Assembly (NCBI RefSeq): GCF_013520985.1
Contig: NZ_JACDTY010000003.1
Coordinates: forward strand, 1-64,000
DNA: 64,000 nt
Source of the DNA: Mesorhizobium neociceri
GTDB taxonomy: Bacteria > Pseudomonadota > Alphaproteobacteria > Rhizobiales > Rhizobiaceae
Direction of reading: 5' to 3'
The first letter of the stretch is position 1, and the number at the start of each line of letters is the position of its first letter. The notes under the pieces are model-generated. The model did not search any database. It had not been told where the DNA came from and saw nothing but the letters and a program-made list of their open reading frames with translations. Made by a program: the position numbers and the translations under genes. Below are positions 1-10,108 of this stretch, in pieces.

Positions 1-33
1 TCGCGAAGATCATTGGAAAGAGGTCGGGTCATC

Positions 34-63
34 AGATGCTGGCCTCCACTCCAGCCAGCATCT
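34..63. other. hairpin downstream of the first gene
   Basis: A perfect 10-bp inverted repeat (AGATGCTGGC ... GCCAGCATCT) encloses a 10-nt loop. It lies about 40 bp beyond the 3' end of the minus-strand membrane-protein gene ending at 106, so it could be that gene's terminator, but no T-run follows on either strand. Nothing else is visible in bases 1-105. Confidence 0.35.
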
Positions 64-105
64 TGAATCACAAAACCGACAAATCGGGAATCCCCTTCGA
101 TTCCA

Positions 106-411
106 TCAAGTCGTGAACCGCTCTAGCGTCGTTGCGCCGAACTCGCGCACGCGCAGCGTGTCGCGGATCGCCTTCGGCAGCGAATAGAGGCCAATGACCG
201 CGAACACGACGGGGACGAAGACGAGCGGATTGAATTCGCCGTCGGTGACATTGAAATTGAGCGGCAGTTCGAAATACCAGGGGATCAGGATCGCGATCAG
301 CAGCATGGCGCCGGCAAAGAAATAGCCGCTGGACGCAGTGGCCGCATTGGCGTCGACCGCCGGTTCCGGCGGCTGCGCCGCTGCTGGCTGCTGACTGCGC
401 CTTCGAGCCAT
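106..411 (-). CDS. small two-helix membrane protein of unknown function
   Basis: A 101-residue protein. I chose the ATG at 411 because a good ribosome site (GAGGCGG) lies just upstream; longer frames have none. The first 35 residues are basic, then rich in Ala, Pro and Gln, and probably cytosolic. Two hydrophobic segments follow (about residues 30-48 and 62-80), with a polar loop containing NVTDGEFNP between them. The C-terminus is charged (RDTLRVREFG). I recognise no named family; small two-helix proteins of this kind are common in rhizobia. It runs divergently from the dodecin gene at 557, so the roughly 145 bp between them should hold both promoters. Confidence 0.7.
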   Translation of the reverse strand: MARRRSQQPAAAQPPEPAVDANAATASSGYFFAGAMLLIAILIPWYFELPLNFNVTDGEFNPLVFVPVVFAVIGLYSLPKAIRDTLRVREFGATTLERFTT

Positions 412-556
412 TGCCGCCTCACCAAAGACCGGACGTTCTTTCAATGCCATGCCGGGCGGTGGCGTGACAATGCCCCTTTGGGCGCCGACGCTTGTGGAAG
501 GCATAAGCCGGCTGTAGGCTGCTCCTTGCAAATGAGCGTCTTGGCAGGAGGAAGCC

Positions 557-760
557 ATGTCTGTTGCCCGCGTTACCGAAATCACGTCGTCGTCGACGAA
601 GAGCTTTCAGGACGCCATCGAGCAGGGAATTGCGCGTGCCTCAAAGACGCTGAAGAACGTCGAAGGCGCTTGGATCCAGGACCAGAAGATCGTCGTCGAG
701 GACGGCAAGATCGCGGCCTATCGCGTCAATATGAAGGTGACTTTCATCCTCGCGGACTGA
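557..760 (+). CDS. dodecin, flavin-binding storage protein
   Basis: At 67 residues this has the usual dodecin length and layout: a strand (MSVARVTEIT), one helix (SFQDAIEQGIARASKTLKN), then two strands. Dodecins assemble into hollow dodecamers that bind pairs of flavins in the cytosol, thought to buffer free flavin or protect it from light. The conserved tryptophan that stacks on the isoalloxazine ring is W39 (EGAWIQD), and the downstream VEDGKIAAYRVNMKVTF segment matches the family. The ribosome site AGGAGG sits about 8 bp before the ATG. It appears to be a single-gene unit, followed by a palindromic repeat. Confidence 0.93.
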   Translation: MSVARVTEITSSSTKSFQDAIEQGIARASKTLKNVEGAWIQDQKIVVEDGKIAAYRVNMKVTFILAD

Positions 761-781
761 GCGCCTGGCAACTCCTTGTTG

Positions 782-852
782 GAGCATGATCTCCGGACAA
801 AACGGTCCCGTTTGTCCGAGAAAACCGGTTCCCACTTTTCGGGATCATGCTC
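782..852. repeat. rhizobial-type dispersed palindromic element
   Basis: An intergenic palindrome with outer arms GAGCATGATC ... GATCATGCTC and a nested inverted repeat CGGACAAA ... TTTGTCCG. From memory, elements ending in GATCATGCTC recur in noncoding DNA of Mesorhizobium and relatives. A second repeat of similar architecture but different sequence is at 11476-11521. Transcribed, it would fold into a two-part stem and might stabilise the dodecin transcript; that is inference. Confidence 0.7.
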
Positions 853-925
853 TGAAAAAAACGGGAACTTTCGCCCGCGCCCCTCATTGTCAAAGTACGA
901 TCAACGACAATGAGGAGCATCAGAC

Positions 926-1291
926 ATGACCACCCAGACAGGCCACACCGAAGCCATCGCGGCTTCGCGCGTCATCGGCACGTCGGTCTACAACACCGAA
1001 GGCAAGAGCATCGGCAGCATCGAGGACATCATGCTCGACAAGACGTCGAACGGCATCATGTTCGCTGTGATTGGCTTTGGCGGTTTTCTCGGCATTGGCG
1101 AGAAATATCACGCCATTCCTTGGGCGAGCCTCGACTATGACGAGGACAGAGGCGGCTATGTCGTGCCGTTCTCCAAGGATCAGTTGAAAGCGGCTCCATC
1201 CTATTCGATCAATGAACTGGCCGGCGCCGATGGCGAGGCCGCACGTGACGCTTCCTATGACTACTACAGGGTCACGCCTTATTGGCATTGA
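926..1291 (+). CDS. PRC-barrel domain protein
   Basis: A 121-residue soluble protein with one PRC-barrel domain at about residues 12-85. The segment SRVIGTSVYNTEGKSIGSIEDIMLDK is the typical PRC start, followed by a glycine-rich turn (GFGGFLGIGEKYHAIPW) and the strand YVVPFSKDQLKAAPSY. PRC barrels occur in photosynthetic reaction-centre subunit H and in RNA-processing proteins such as RimM. Free-standing rhizobial copies are often linked to envelope or stress functions, and the partner here is unknown. A ribosome site (GAGGAG) precedes the ATG, and a strong terminator follows at 1313-1346. Confidence 0.88.
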   Translation: MTTQTGHTEAIAASRVIGTSVYNTEGKSIGSIEDIMLDKTSNGIMFAVIGFGGFLGIGEKYHAIPWASLDYDEDRGGYVVPFSKDQLKAAPSYSINELAGADGEAARDASYDYYRVTPYWH

Positions 1292-1312
1292 TCCGGCGCG
1301 CTGACGCCTGAC

Positions 1313-1346
1313 GTGAAAGGGCCCCCGTAATCGGGGGCCCTTTCAC
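1313..1346 (+). terminator. strong intrinsic terminator, possibly bidirectional
   Basis: A perfect 14-bp inverted repeat (GTGAAAGGGCCCCC ... GGGGGCCCTTTCAC) with a 6-nt loop begins about 20 bp after the PRC-barrel stop. The convergent small lipoprotein gene ends at 1362, so one hairpin can end both transcripts. Confidence 0.85.
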
Positions 1347-1361
1347 CGCAATACACGGTTC

Positions 1362-1484
1362 CTATTCTGCGGCGTAAAGCGTCGACAACTGCGTTGCCGC
1401 CTTTGGCGGCTGCTGGGTGTCGCATGACGTCAGGAACGCCGCCGCGATGAGGAACAAACTCACAATACCGCTCAACTCAGACAT
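1362..1484 (-). CDS. 40-residue putative lipoprotein
   Basis: A short frame from the ATG at 1484, supported by a near-perfect ribosome site (AGGAGGAG, about 8 bp upstream). The peptide starts MSELSGIVSLFLIAAAFLTSC. That is a hydrophobic export segment ending in a lipobox (L-T-S-C), with Cys at about residue 21 as the predicted lipidation site; a 19-residue polar tail follows. It resembles small entericidin-like lipoproteins in size only. It converges with the PRC-barrel gene and shares its terminator. Function unknown. Confidence 0.6.
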   Translation of the reverse strand: MSELSGIVSLFLIAAAFLTSCDTQQPPKAATQLSTLYAAE

Positions 1485-1583
1485 GGCGAAACTCCTCCTG
1501 TTTCGCCCCGCGCGAATGCGACCATAAACCAGAAACGGCCACGCCATGCATGAATTATGATGACAGAAATTTGCGCTTCGTGA

Positions 1584-2957
<1,374 letters not shown>

Positions 2958-2983
2958 ATTCTGCCGCATTGGCTGACATGACG

Positions 2984-3010
2984 AGGGCGGGATTTTTCCC
3001 GCCCTTTTTC
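2984..3010 (+). terminator. intrinsic terminator after eno
   Basis: The stem AGGGCGGGA ... TCCCGCCCT is followed by TTTTTC, 27 bp after the enolase stop codon: a classic Rho-independent terminator. Confidence 0.9.
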
Positions 3011-3094
3011 ATGGCCGTTGTTGCCAAATCCGTCTGCCCGTAACCGTCCATTAAGCACAATCGGGCGACATAGGGCGGTCAAAGGATTGCGACC

Positions 3095-3418
3095 ATGTGG
3101 ACACGCCAGCACAAGCAGAGAAACACCGGCCGGCTGATCATCCCGTCGCTTTGCGTGGCGTTCCTCGCCTATTTCGGCTTTCATGCCTATCATGGCGAAT
3201 TCGGCATCTATTCCAAATACCAGCTCGAAGCACAGACCGTCGAACTGCAGGCCAAGTACGATGCCATCAAGGCGCGCCGGGTCGATCTGGAGCGTCGTGT
3301 CCAGCTCATGCATGAGGGCACACTTGAAAAGGATATGCTTGACGAGCAGGCGCGCAGAGCGCTCAATCTGTCCCAGGCCGATGAAATCACCATCATGCTG
3401 CCGACGAATCCGAAATAA
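3095..3418 (+). CDS. FtsB/DivIC-type septum formation initiator
   Basis: A 107-residue bitopic membrane protein. After a short basic cytosolic tail (MWTRQHKQRNTGR) comes one transmembrane helix (about residues 14-32), then a periplasmic coiled coil (about 40-75, YQLEAQTVELQAKYDAIKARRVDLERRVQLM). The C-terminal part (DMLDEQARRALNLSQADEI) matches the septum-initiator family. FtsB links FtsL and FtsQ in the divisome. Its place directly after eno is the usual one for ftsB. It is probably transcribed alone, since terminator-like structures lie on both sides. Confidence 0.88.
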   Translation: MWTRQHKQRNTGRLIIPSLCVAFLAYFGFHAYHGEFGIYSKYQLEAQTVELQAKYDAIKARRVDLERRVQLMHEGTLEKDMLDEQARRALNLSQADEITIMLPTNPK

Positions 3419-3532
3419 CTGAATTCCAGTTAATCGCTGTTATCACCAATGATTCTAAACGTTTAGACGCATGCCAGCCATGCATTTTTCTGCATGGCGA
3501 AACGCGTTCTCGCATGTTAGCTTCTTTTAAAT

Positions 3533-3580
3533 CGGTGGGGAGGAGCTGATCCTCCCCAGAGCAGACTTGATCTGCTTTAG
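3533..3580 (+). promoter_or_regulatory. tandem hairpins in the pdhA leader
   Basis: Two adjacent stems lie in the 195-bp gap before pdhA: GGGGAGGA ... TCCTCCCC and then GCAGA ... TCTGC followed by TTT. A third stem (CCATGCA ... TGCATGG) lies near 3478-3498. The last could end the ftsB transcript, and the first two could act as a leader attenuator for pdhA. I recognise no riboswitch or protein-binding motif here. Confidence 0.3.
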
Positions 3581-3613
3581 TGTCCGCAAAGAGACGCCAA
3601 CAGGGAGTGATGC

Positions 3614-4660
3614 ATGGCCACCGCCGCCAAAAAAGCGCCTGCCAAATCCGTCAAATCGACATCCGCCAAATCAACGGGGCTTGCCGCCCCCAAACCAGCC
3701 GAGTTCACCAAGGACGAGGAGCTTGCCGCCTACCGGCACATGCTGCTCATCCGCCGCTTCGAGGAAAAGGCCGGCCAGCTCTACGGCATGGGCTTCATCG
3801 GCGGCTTCTGCCACCTCTATATCGGCCAGGAAGCGGTCGTCACCGGCATGAAGATGGCGCTGATCCAGGGCGACCAGATGATTACCGCCTATCGCGACCA
3901 TGGCCACATGCTGGCGATGGAGCTTTCGCCGCGCGGCGTCATGGCCGAGCTGACCGGACGCCGCGGCGGCCTGTCGAGGGGCAAGGGCGGCTCCATGCAC
4001 ATGTTCTCGAAGGAGAAGCATTTTTACGGCGGCCACGGCATTGTCGGCGCGCAGGTTTCGCTCGGCACGGGCCTGGCCTTCGCCAACCGCTACCGCGACA
4101 ACAACAATGTGTCGCTGACCTATTTCGGTGACGGCGCGGCCAATCAGGGCCAGGTCTATGAAAGCTTCAACATGGCCTCGCTGTGGAAGCTGCCGGTGAT
4201 CTACATCATCGAAAACAACCGCTACGCCATGGGCACTTCGGTGTCGCGTTCGTCGGCCGAAACCAATTTTTCGCATCGCGGCGCATCATTCAAGATTCCC
4301 GGCATCCAGGTCGACGGCATGGATGTGCGTGCGGTCAAATCCGCCGGCGATCAGGCGACCGAATGGTGCCGTGCCGGCAATGGGCCGATTATCCTGGAAA
4401 TGCAGACCTACCGCTATCGCGGCCATTCCATGTCTGACCCGGCAAAATACCGCTCCAAGGAAGAAGTGCAGAAGATGCGCTCCGATCACGACCCGATCGA
4501 GCAGGTCAAGGCACGGCTGATCGGCAAGAAGTGGGCCGACGAAGACGAGCTCAAGAATATCGACAAGCAGGTCCGCGACATCGTCGCCGACGCCGCCGAA
4601 TTCGCCCAGCACGACGCCGAGCCGGATCCGTCCGAGCTCTGGACCGACATCGTATTGTAA
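3614..4660 (+). CDS. pdhA: pyruvate dehydrogenase E1 component, alpha subunit
   Basis: A 348-residue thiamine-diphosphate subunit of the E1 heterotetramer that decarboxylates pyruvate and acetylates the E2 lipoyl group. The first 30 residues are Ala/Lys-rich and probably flexible. The ThDP/Mg motif GDGAANQGQ...NN spans about residues 172-202 (GDGAANQGQVYESFNMASLW ... IIENNRYAMG). The phosphorylation-loop equivalent YRGHSMSDPAKYRSKEE is also present. It is followed at 16 bp by pdhB and then pdhC, so the three form one operon. The ATG at 3614 follows a modest ribosome site (GGGAG). Confidence 0.97.
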   Translation: MATAAKKAPAKSVKSTSAKSTGLAAPKPAEFTKDEELAAYRHMLLIRRFEEKAGQLYGMGFIGGFCHLYIGQEAVVTGMKMALIQGDQMITAYRDHGHMLAMELSPRGVMAELTGRRGGLSRGKGGSMHMFSKEKHFYGGHGIVGAQVSLGTGLAFANRYRDNNNVSLTYFGDGAANQGQVYESFNMASLWKLPVIYIIENNRYAMGTSVSRSSAETNFSHRGASFKIPGIQVDGMDVRAVKSAGDQATEWCRAGNGPIILEMQTYRYRGHSMSDPAKYRSKEEVQKMRSDHDPIEQVKARLIGKKWADEDELKNIDKQVRDIVADAAEFAQHDAEPDPSELWTDIVL

Positions 4661-4675
4661 CGGGAGGGCAAGGAC

Positions 4676-6067
4676 ATGCCGATCGAAATTCTCATGCCCG
4701 CTCTCTCGCCGACCATGGAAGAGGGCAATCTTTCCAAGTGGTTGAAGAACGAGGGCGACAAGGTCGTCGCCGGTGACGTGATCGCCGAGATAGAAACCGA
4801 CAAGGCGACGATGGAAGTCGAAGCCGTCGACGAAGGCACGATCGGCAAGATCGTGGTTCCCGCCGGCACCGAAGGCGTCAAGGTCAATGCGGTGATCGCC
4901 ATTTTGCTGCAGGACGGCGAAAGTGCCGCCGATGCCAGCAAGACCGCGGCGCCTGCCAAGGCCGAAGCGCCGGCAAAGGCTGAAGCCCCGGCCGAAGAGG
5001 CCACTCCGGCCGCCAAGCCAACTCCTGTTGCCGCCGCGCCGAAAACCGAAGTCGCCGCCGATCCCGACGTTCCGGCCGGCACCGAGATGGTCTCGACCAC
5101 GGTGCGCGAGGCACTGCGCGATGCCATGGCCGAAGAGATGCGCCGCGACGGTGACGTCTTCGTCATGGGCGAGGAAGTCGCCGAATACCAGGGCGCCTAC
5201 AAGATCACGCAAGGCCTGCTGCAGGAATTCGGCCCTCGCCGCGTCGTCGACACGCCGATCACCGAGCACGGCTTTGCCGGCGTCGGCGTTGGTGCGGCGA
5301 TGGCAGGCTTGAAGCCGATCGTCGAATTCATGACCTTCAACTTCGCCATGCAGGCGATCGACCAGATCATCAACTCGGCGGCCAAGACGCTTTACATGTC
5401 GGGCGGCCAGATGGGCGCGCCGATCGTATTCCGCGGACCGAACGGGGCCGCGGCCCGCGTCGGCGCCCAGCATTCGCAGTGCTACGCCGCCTGGTACAGC
5501 CACATTCCCGGCCTGAAGGTGGTGATGCCCTACACGGCCGCCGACGCCAAGGGTCTGCTCAAGGCGGCGATCCGCGACCCGAACCCGGTCATCTTCCTCG
5601 AAAACGAAATCCTCTACGGCCAATCCTTCGACGTGCCGAAGCTTGATGATTTCGTGCTGCCGATCGGCAAGGCGCGCATCCACAAGCAGGGCAAAGACGT
5701 CACCATCGTGTCGTTCGGCATCGGCATGACTTACGCCATCAAGGCGGAAGCCGAGCTGCGCGGCATGGGCATCGATGCCGAGATCATCGATCTCAGGACC
5801 ATCCGCCCGCTCGACCTCGACACCGTCATCGCCTCGGTGAAGAAGACCAACCGCCTGATCGTGGTGGAAGAAGGTTTCCCGCAAAGCTCGGTCGGCGACC
5901 ATATCGCCAACCAGGTGTCGCAGCGCGCCTTCGATTTCCTCGACGCGCCGGTCATCACCATTGCCGGCAAGGACGTTCCGATGCCCTATGCGGCCAACCT
6001 CGAAAAGCTGGCCTTGCCCAATGTCGGCGAGGTCATCGAGGCGGTCAAAGCCGTCACGTATCGCTGA
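4676..6067 (+). CDS. pdhB: pyruvate dehydrogenase E1 beta subunit with N-terminal lipoyl domain
   Basis: A 463-residue protein with an unusual but known alphaproteobacterial layout. Residues 1-80 form a complete lipoyl domain with the modifiable lysine K43 in [11 protein letters not shown]. An Ala/Pro/Lys linker runs from about 81 to 135. The transketolase-like pyrimidine-binding and C-terminal domains follow (about 140-463; [33 protein letters not shown]). It pairs with PdhA in E1. The extra lipoyl domain may increase acetyl-shuttling capacity or attach E1 to the core. Its lipoyl segment is almost the same as that of pdhC, both as protein and as DNA, pointing to duplication or gene conversion. 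Confidence 0.97.
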   Translation: MPIEILMPALSPTMEEGNLSKWLKNEGDKVVAGDVIAEIETDKATMEVEAVDEGTIGKIVVPAGTEGVKVNAVIAILLQDGESAADASKTAAPAKAEAPAKAEAPAEEATPAAKPTPVAAAPKTEVAADPDVPAGTEMVSTTVREALRDAMAEEMRRDGDVFVMGEEVAEYQGAYKITQGLLQEFGPRRVVDTPITEHGFAGVGVGAAMAGLKPIVEFMTFNFAMQAIDQIINSAAKTLYMSGGQMGAPIVFRGPNGAAARVGAQHSQCYAAWYSHIPGLKVVMPYTAADAKGLLKAAIRDPNPVIFLENEILYGQSFDVPKLDDFVLPIGKARIHKQGKDVTIVSFGIGMTYAIKAEAELRGMGIDAEIIDLRTIRPLDLDTVIASVKKTNRLIVVEEGFPQSSVGDHIANQVSQRAFDFLDAPVITIAGKDVPMPYAANLEKLALPNVGEVIEAVKAVTYR

Positions 6068-6085
6068 GCCGGTCGGGAGAACATC

Positions 6086-7453
6086 ATGCCAATCAACATC
6101 ACCATGCCGGCGCTCTCGCCAACGATGGAAGAGGGCAATCTTTCGAAGTGGCTCGTGAAAGAGGGCGACAAGGTTTCGCCGGGCGACGTCATCGCCGAGA
6201 TCGAGACCGACAAGGCGACGATGGAAGTCGAGGCCGTCGATGAAGGCACGGTCGCCAAGCTGGTGGTTCCGGCCGGCACCGAAGGCGTCAAGGTCAATGC
6301 GCTGATCGCCATTCTGGCCGGCGAAGGCGAGGATGCGGGTGCAGCGGCAAAGGGTGGCGGCGATGCTGCGCCTGCGAAAGCTGAGGCTCCGAAAGCTGAA
6401 GCGCCGAAGGCCGAGGCAGCAAAGCCGGAAGCCGCTGCCGCGGCGCCTGCGCCGGCCAAGGCCGCCCCGGTCGCCAATGGTCACGTCGATGGCGAGCGCA
6501 CCTTCGCTTCGCCGCTGGCTCGTCGCATCGCCAAGGATGCCGGCGTTGATGTGTCCGCCGTGACCGGCACCGGCCCGCATGGCCGCGTCGTCAAGGCCGA
6601 TGTCGAGGCGGCGATTGCCGGCGGCGGCGCAAAGGCGGCACCGGCCGCGAAAGCCGCACCTGCCAGCGCTCCAGCGCCTGCGCCGGCTGCGGCACCCAAG
6701 GCAATGTCCGACGAGCAGGTGCTGAAACTGTTCGCAGAAGGCTCCTACGAGCTCGTCCCGCACGACAATATGCGCAAGACCATTGCGCGCCGGCTGGTCG
6801 AGGCGAAGACAACCATCCCGCACTTCTACCTGACGCTCGATTGCGAGCTCGACGCGCTGCTGGCGCTGCGCACGCAGTTGAATGCCGCTGCTCCGACGAA
6901 GAAGACCGAGAAGGGCGAGGCGCCCGTCTACAAGCTGTCGGTCAACGACATGGTAATCAAGGCGATGGCGATGGCGCTGATGGCGGTGCCGGATGCCAAT
7001 GCATCGTGGACCGACACCGCCATGGTCAAGCACAAGCATGCCGATGTCGGCGTTGCCGTGTCGATCCCCGGCGGCCTGATCACGCCGATCATCCGCCATG
7101 CCGACGAAAAAACGCTGTCCACCATCTCCAACGAGATGAAGGATCTGGCTAGCCGCGCCCGCAGCCGCAAGCTGAAGCCCGAGGAATATCAGGGCGGCAC
7201 CACGGCGGTCTCCAATCTCGGCATGTTCGGCATCAAGGACTTTGCCGCCGTCATCAACCCGCCGCATGCGACGATCCTGGCGGTGGGTGCCGGTGAGCAG
7301 CGCCCGGTGGTCAAGAATGGTGAGATCAAGATCGCCAACGTCATGTCGGTGACGCTGTCGACCGATCATCGCGCCGTCGATGGTGCGCTCGGCGCCGAAC
7401 TTCTGGTCGCCTTCAAGCGCATGATCGAAAACCCGATGGGCATGCTGGTCTAG
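6086..7453 (+). CDS. pdhC: dihydrolipoamide acetyltransferase, PDH E2 component
   Basis: The 455-residue core of the pyruvate dehydrogenase complex, which transfers acetyl from lipoyl-lysine to CoA. Domains in order: one lipoyl domain (1-80, lipoyl lysine K43), an Ala/Pro linker, the peripheral-subunit-binding domain (about 138-175; FASPLARRIAKDAGVDV...GRVVKADVEAAI), a second linker, and the catalytic acetyltransferase domain (about 225-455) with the active-site motif DHRAVDG near the C-terminus. It lies 18 bp after pdhB. The binding domain recruits E1 and E3, whose genes flank it. Confidence 0.97.
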   Translation: MPINITMPALSPTMEEGNLSKWLVKEGDKVSPGDVIAEIETDKATMEVEAVDEGTVAKLVVPAGTEGVKVNALIAILAGEGEDAGAAAKGGGDAAPAKAEAPKAEAPKAEAAKPEAAAAAPAPAKAAPVANGHVDGERTFASPLARRIAKDAGVDVSAVTGTGPHGRVVKADVEAAIAGGGAKAAPAAKAAPASAPAPAPAAAPKAMSDEQVLKLFAEGSYELVPHDNMRKTIARRLVEAKTTIPHFYLTLDCELDALLALRTQLNAAAPTKKTEKGEAPVYKLSVNDMVIKAMAMALMAVPDANASWTDTAMVKHKHADVGVAVSIPGGLITPIIRHADEKTLSTISNEMKDLASRARSRKLKPEEYQGGTTAVSNLGMFGIKDFAAVINPPHATILAVGAGEQRPVVKNGEIKIANVMSVTLSTDHRAVDGALGAELLVAFKRMIENPMGMLV

Positions 7454-7465
7454 GGAAGGAAAAGG

Positions 7466-7894
7466 GTGGTGCGGACATTCTTCACCTCCTTCATGGCCTT
7501 CTTCCTGTCTTTGCTTGTCGGCGCCATCGTTGCAGTGGGGTTGGCGATAAACACAGATGCGCACGAGGAATACATTCTCGTGTTCATCGCGTGCGGGTTG
7601 GTCACCACTGTCGTGACAATGTTGTTTTTCATTGCGCAGTTTTTCCCCAATCCCCTCAATGCCATCAATTGGGTGGGGATCGGTACATTCGTGTTGTTCG
7701 TGCTGATCGGTTTCGGCTTGATCGGCTGGACTTTTTCCCAACCGCCCGAGGGACGCGATTGGGGAGGGAACCTGCCAATCATCGCGGGTTTGGTTCTGCC
7801 GAGCCTGGTTACGATCGCGGTGCATTGGCTGTTCGTACGCTGGCGGGTCATGCGCGGGCAGGCGGATTTTGGCAGAGGCGAGGCAAGTGCATGA
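7466..7894 (+). CDS. four-helix membrane protein in the pdh operon
   Basis: A 142-residue protein with four hydrophobic segments (about residues 4-24, 32-52, 64-86 and 96-118) and a short basic cytosolic tail. Two consecutive GTG codons (7466 and 7469) could start it; AGGAAAAGG lies just upstream. It begins 12 bp after pdhC and its stop overlaps the ATG of the next gene (ATGA at 7891), so it is translationally coupled within the operon. I recognise no family, and nothing links it mechanistically to pyruvate oxidation beyond position. Confidence 0.75.
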   Translation: MVRTFFTSFMAFFLSLLVGAIVAVGLAINTDAHEEYILVFIACGLVTTVVTMLFFIAQFFPNPLNAINWVGIGTFVLFVLIGFGLIGWTFSQPPEGRDWGGNLPIIAGLVLPSLVTIAVHWLFVRWRVMRGQADFGRGEASA

Positions 7895-8532
7895 AGACGA
7901 TTCTCTGCTATGGCGATTCCCTGACCTGGGGCTATGACGCGGCGAGCCTCGGGCGCCACGCTCTGGCAGACCGCTGGCCGAGCGTACTCAAGGCGGCGCT
8001 GGACGACGATGATATCGAGGTCATTGCCGAAGGCCTGAACGGCCGCACCACGGCCTTCGACGACCATCTGGCCGGAGCGGATCGTAACGGCGCCAGGCTT
8101 TTGCCGACAATCCTGACCAGCCATGCGCCAATCGACCTGATCGTCATCATGCTCGGCGCCAACGACATGAAGCCGTGGATCCATGGCAATCCGGTCGCGG
8201 CCAAGCAAGGCGTGCAGCGGCTGATCGACATCGTGCGCGGCCACGATTACCCGTTCGACTGGGCCGCGCCGCAGATCCTGATCGTGGCGCCGCCTGCGGT
8301 CAGCCGCACGGACAATGCCGAATTCAAGGAAATGTTTGCAGGCGGCGATGAGGCCTCGAAGCGGCTGGCGCCGCAATATTCGATCCTGGCCGACGAAGCA
8401 GGCTGCGGCTTTTTCGATGCCGGCACGGTGGCCACGACCACACCGCTCGACGGTGTCCATCTCGATGCGGAAAACACGCGCAACATAGGTGAGGCCTTGG
8501 CGCCGCTGGTGCGCGTGATGCTGGAACTCTAG
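7891..8532 (+). CDS. SGNH/GDSL-family hydrolase
   Basis: A 213-residue cytosolic esterase or lipase-like enzyme. Block I is YGDSLTWG with the catalytic serine S10, block III is the GAND motif (VIMLGANDMKPW), and block V is the Asp/His pair DGVHLD near the C-terminus. This pattern matches arylesterase-like SGNH hydrolases of rhizobia. The natural substrate cannot be read from sequence. It starts with ATGA overlapping the upstream membrane-protein gene and is followed 25 bp later by lpd, so it sits inside the pdh-lpd cluster. Confidence 0.9.
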   Translation: MKTILCYGDSLTWGYDAASLGRHALADRWPSVLKAALDDDDIEVIAEGLNGRTTAFDDHLAGADRNGARLLPTILTSHAPIDLIVIMLGANDMKPWIHGNPVAAKQGVQRLIDIVRGHDYPFDWAAPQILIVAPPAVSRTDNAEFKEMFAGGDEASKRLAPQYSILADEAGCGFFDAGTVATTTPLDGVHLDAENTRNIGEALAPLVRVMLEL

Positions 8533-8557
8533 ACAAAGACAATCAGGGAGAAACCCC

Positions 8558-10006
8558 GTGGCAGAATCCTACGACGTCATCATCATCGGCTCCGGCCCCG
8601 GCGGCTATGTCACGGCGGTACGTTCCGCCCAGCTCGGCTTCAAGACGGCGATCGTCGAGCGCGAGCATCTCGGTGGCATCTGCCTCAACTGGGGCTGCAT
8701 CCCCACCAAAGCGCTGCTGCGCTCGGCCGAGATCATGCACTACTCGGACCATCTCAAAGACTATGGCCTGAAGCTCGAAGGCGGCAAGGTCAGCGCTGAT
8801 ACCGCGGCCGTCGTCGACCGCTCGCGCAAGGTTTCGCTGCGGCTTAATGGCGGCGTCGCCTTCCTGATGAAGAAGAACAAGGTCGACGTCATCTGGGGCG
8901 AGGCCAAGCTCTCCAAGCCCGGCGAAATCGTCGTCTCCAAGACCGCCAAGAAGCCGATGGAGCCGCAGCCGCCGGTGCCGAAAGGCGTCAAGGGCGAGGG
9001 CACCTACACCGCCAAACACATCATTCTCGCCACCGGCGCGCGGCCGCGTGCGCTGCCCGGCATCGAACCGGACGGCAAGCTGATCTGGACCTATTTCGAG
9101 GCCATGGTGCCGAAGGAAATGCCGAAATCGCTGCTGGTGATGGGATCCGGCGCCATCGGCATCGAATTCGCCTCGTTCTACCGCACCATGGGCGCGGAGG
9201 TGACGGTAGTCGAACTGTTGCCGGCAGTGATGCCAGTCGAGGACGCCGAGGTCTCGAAATTCGCGCAGAAGCAGTTCGAGAAGCAAGGCATGAAAATCAT
9301 CCTTGAGGCCAAGGTGACCAAGGTCGAGAAGGGTGCGAATTCCGTTACGGCGCATGTCGAGATGAAGGACGGCAAGGTCGAGAAGATCACCGCCGACCGC
9401 ATGATTTCGGCCGTCGGCGTGCAGGGCAACATCGAGAATCTCGGCCTTGAGACGCTCGGCGTGAAGACCGACCGCGGCTGCGTAGTTGTTGACGGCTACG
9501 GCAAGACCAACGTGCCGGGCATCTACGCCATTGGCGATGTCGCCGGGCCGCCGATGCTCGCGCACAAAGCCGAGCATGAAGGCGTGGTGTGCATCGAAAA
9601 GATCGCCAACTTCCCCGGTGTGCATGCGACCGACAAGCTGAAGATCCCGGGCTGCACTTACTGCAATCCGCAGGTCGCTTCGGTCGGGTTGACCGAAGCC
9701 AAGGCGAAAGCCGAAGGCAAGGACATCCGCGTTGGCCGCTTCCAGTTCGGCGCCAACGGCAAGGCGATCGCGCTCGGCGAGGACCAGGGTTTCATCAAGA
9801 CCATCTTCGACAAGAAGACCGGTCAGTTGCTCGGTGCCCATATGGTCGGCGCCGAGGTGACGGAGCTGATCCAGGGCTTTGTCGTGGCGATGAACCTCGA
9901 AACGACCGAAGAAGAGCTGATGCACACCATCTTCCCGCATCCGACGCTGTCGGAGATGATGAAGGAAAGCGTGCTCGACGCCTATGGGCGCGCGCTCAAC
10001 GCATGA
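8558..10006 (+). CDS. lpd: dihydrolipoamide dehydrogenase (E3)
   Basis: A 482-residue FAD-dependent disulfide oxidoreductase that reoxidises dihydrolipoyl groups with NAD+. The N-terminal FAD motif is IIGSGPGGYVTAVRSAQLG, the redox-active pair is C42/C47 (GGICLNWGCIPTKAL), the NAD-binding motif is VMGSGAIGIEFASFY, and the C-terminal dimerisation domain has the active-site HPHPTLSE sequence. It starts with GTG at 8558, preceded by CAGGGAG. The region after about residue 125 (SKTAKKPMEPQPPVPKGVKGEGTY) is a short insertion typical of PDH-associated rhizobial E3 proteins. Gene order makes it the E3 of this PDH complex. Confidence 0.96.
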   Translation: MAESYDVIIIGSGPGGYVTAVRSAQLGFKTAIVEREHLGGICLNWGCIPTKALLRSAEIMHYSDHLKDYGLKLEGGKVSADTAAVVDRSRKVSLRLNGGVAFLMKKNKVDVIWGEAKLSKPGEIVVSKTAKKPMEPQPPVPKGVKGEGTYTAKHIILATGARPRALPGIEPDGKLIWTYFEAMVPKEMPKSLLVMGSGAIGIEFASFYRTMGAEVTVVELLPAVMPVEDAEVSKFAQKQFEKQGMKIILEAKVTKVEKGANSVTAHVEMKDGKVEKITADRMISAVGVQGNIENLGLETLGVKTDRGCVVVDGYGKTNVPGIYAIGDVAGPPMLAHKAEHEGVVCIEKIANFPGVHATDKLKIPGCTYCNPQVASVGLTEAKAKAEGKDIRVGRFQFGANGKAIALGEDQGFIKTIFDKKTGQLLGAHMVGAEVTELIQGFVVAMNLETTEEELMHTIFPHPTLSEMMKESVLDAYGRALNA

Positions 10007-10108
10007 TAGATTCGCCGCGCGAGACTCAGACGCATGCGCCGGAGAGCTCTGACGGCAAGGCAGTTCGTATCCGGTTGCATTTTCACCTGACACAGGAGGA
10101 GTTGGCAT

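Noticed and set aside
4286-7825. A 1,179-residue open frame on the minus strand across the pdh operon
   Set aside because: It is antisense to pdhA-pdhB-pdhC, which are certain, and its composition (His/Arg/Asp-rich) is the usual shadow of high-GC coding DNA.
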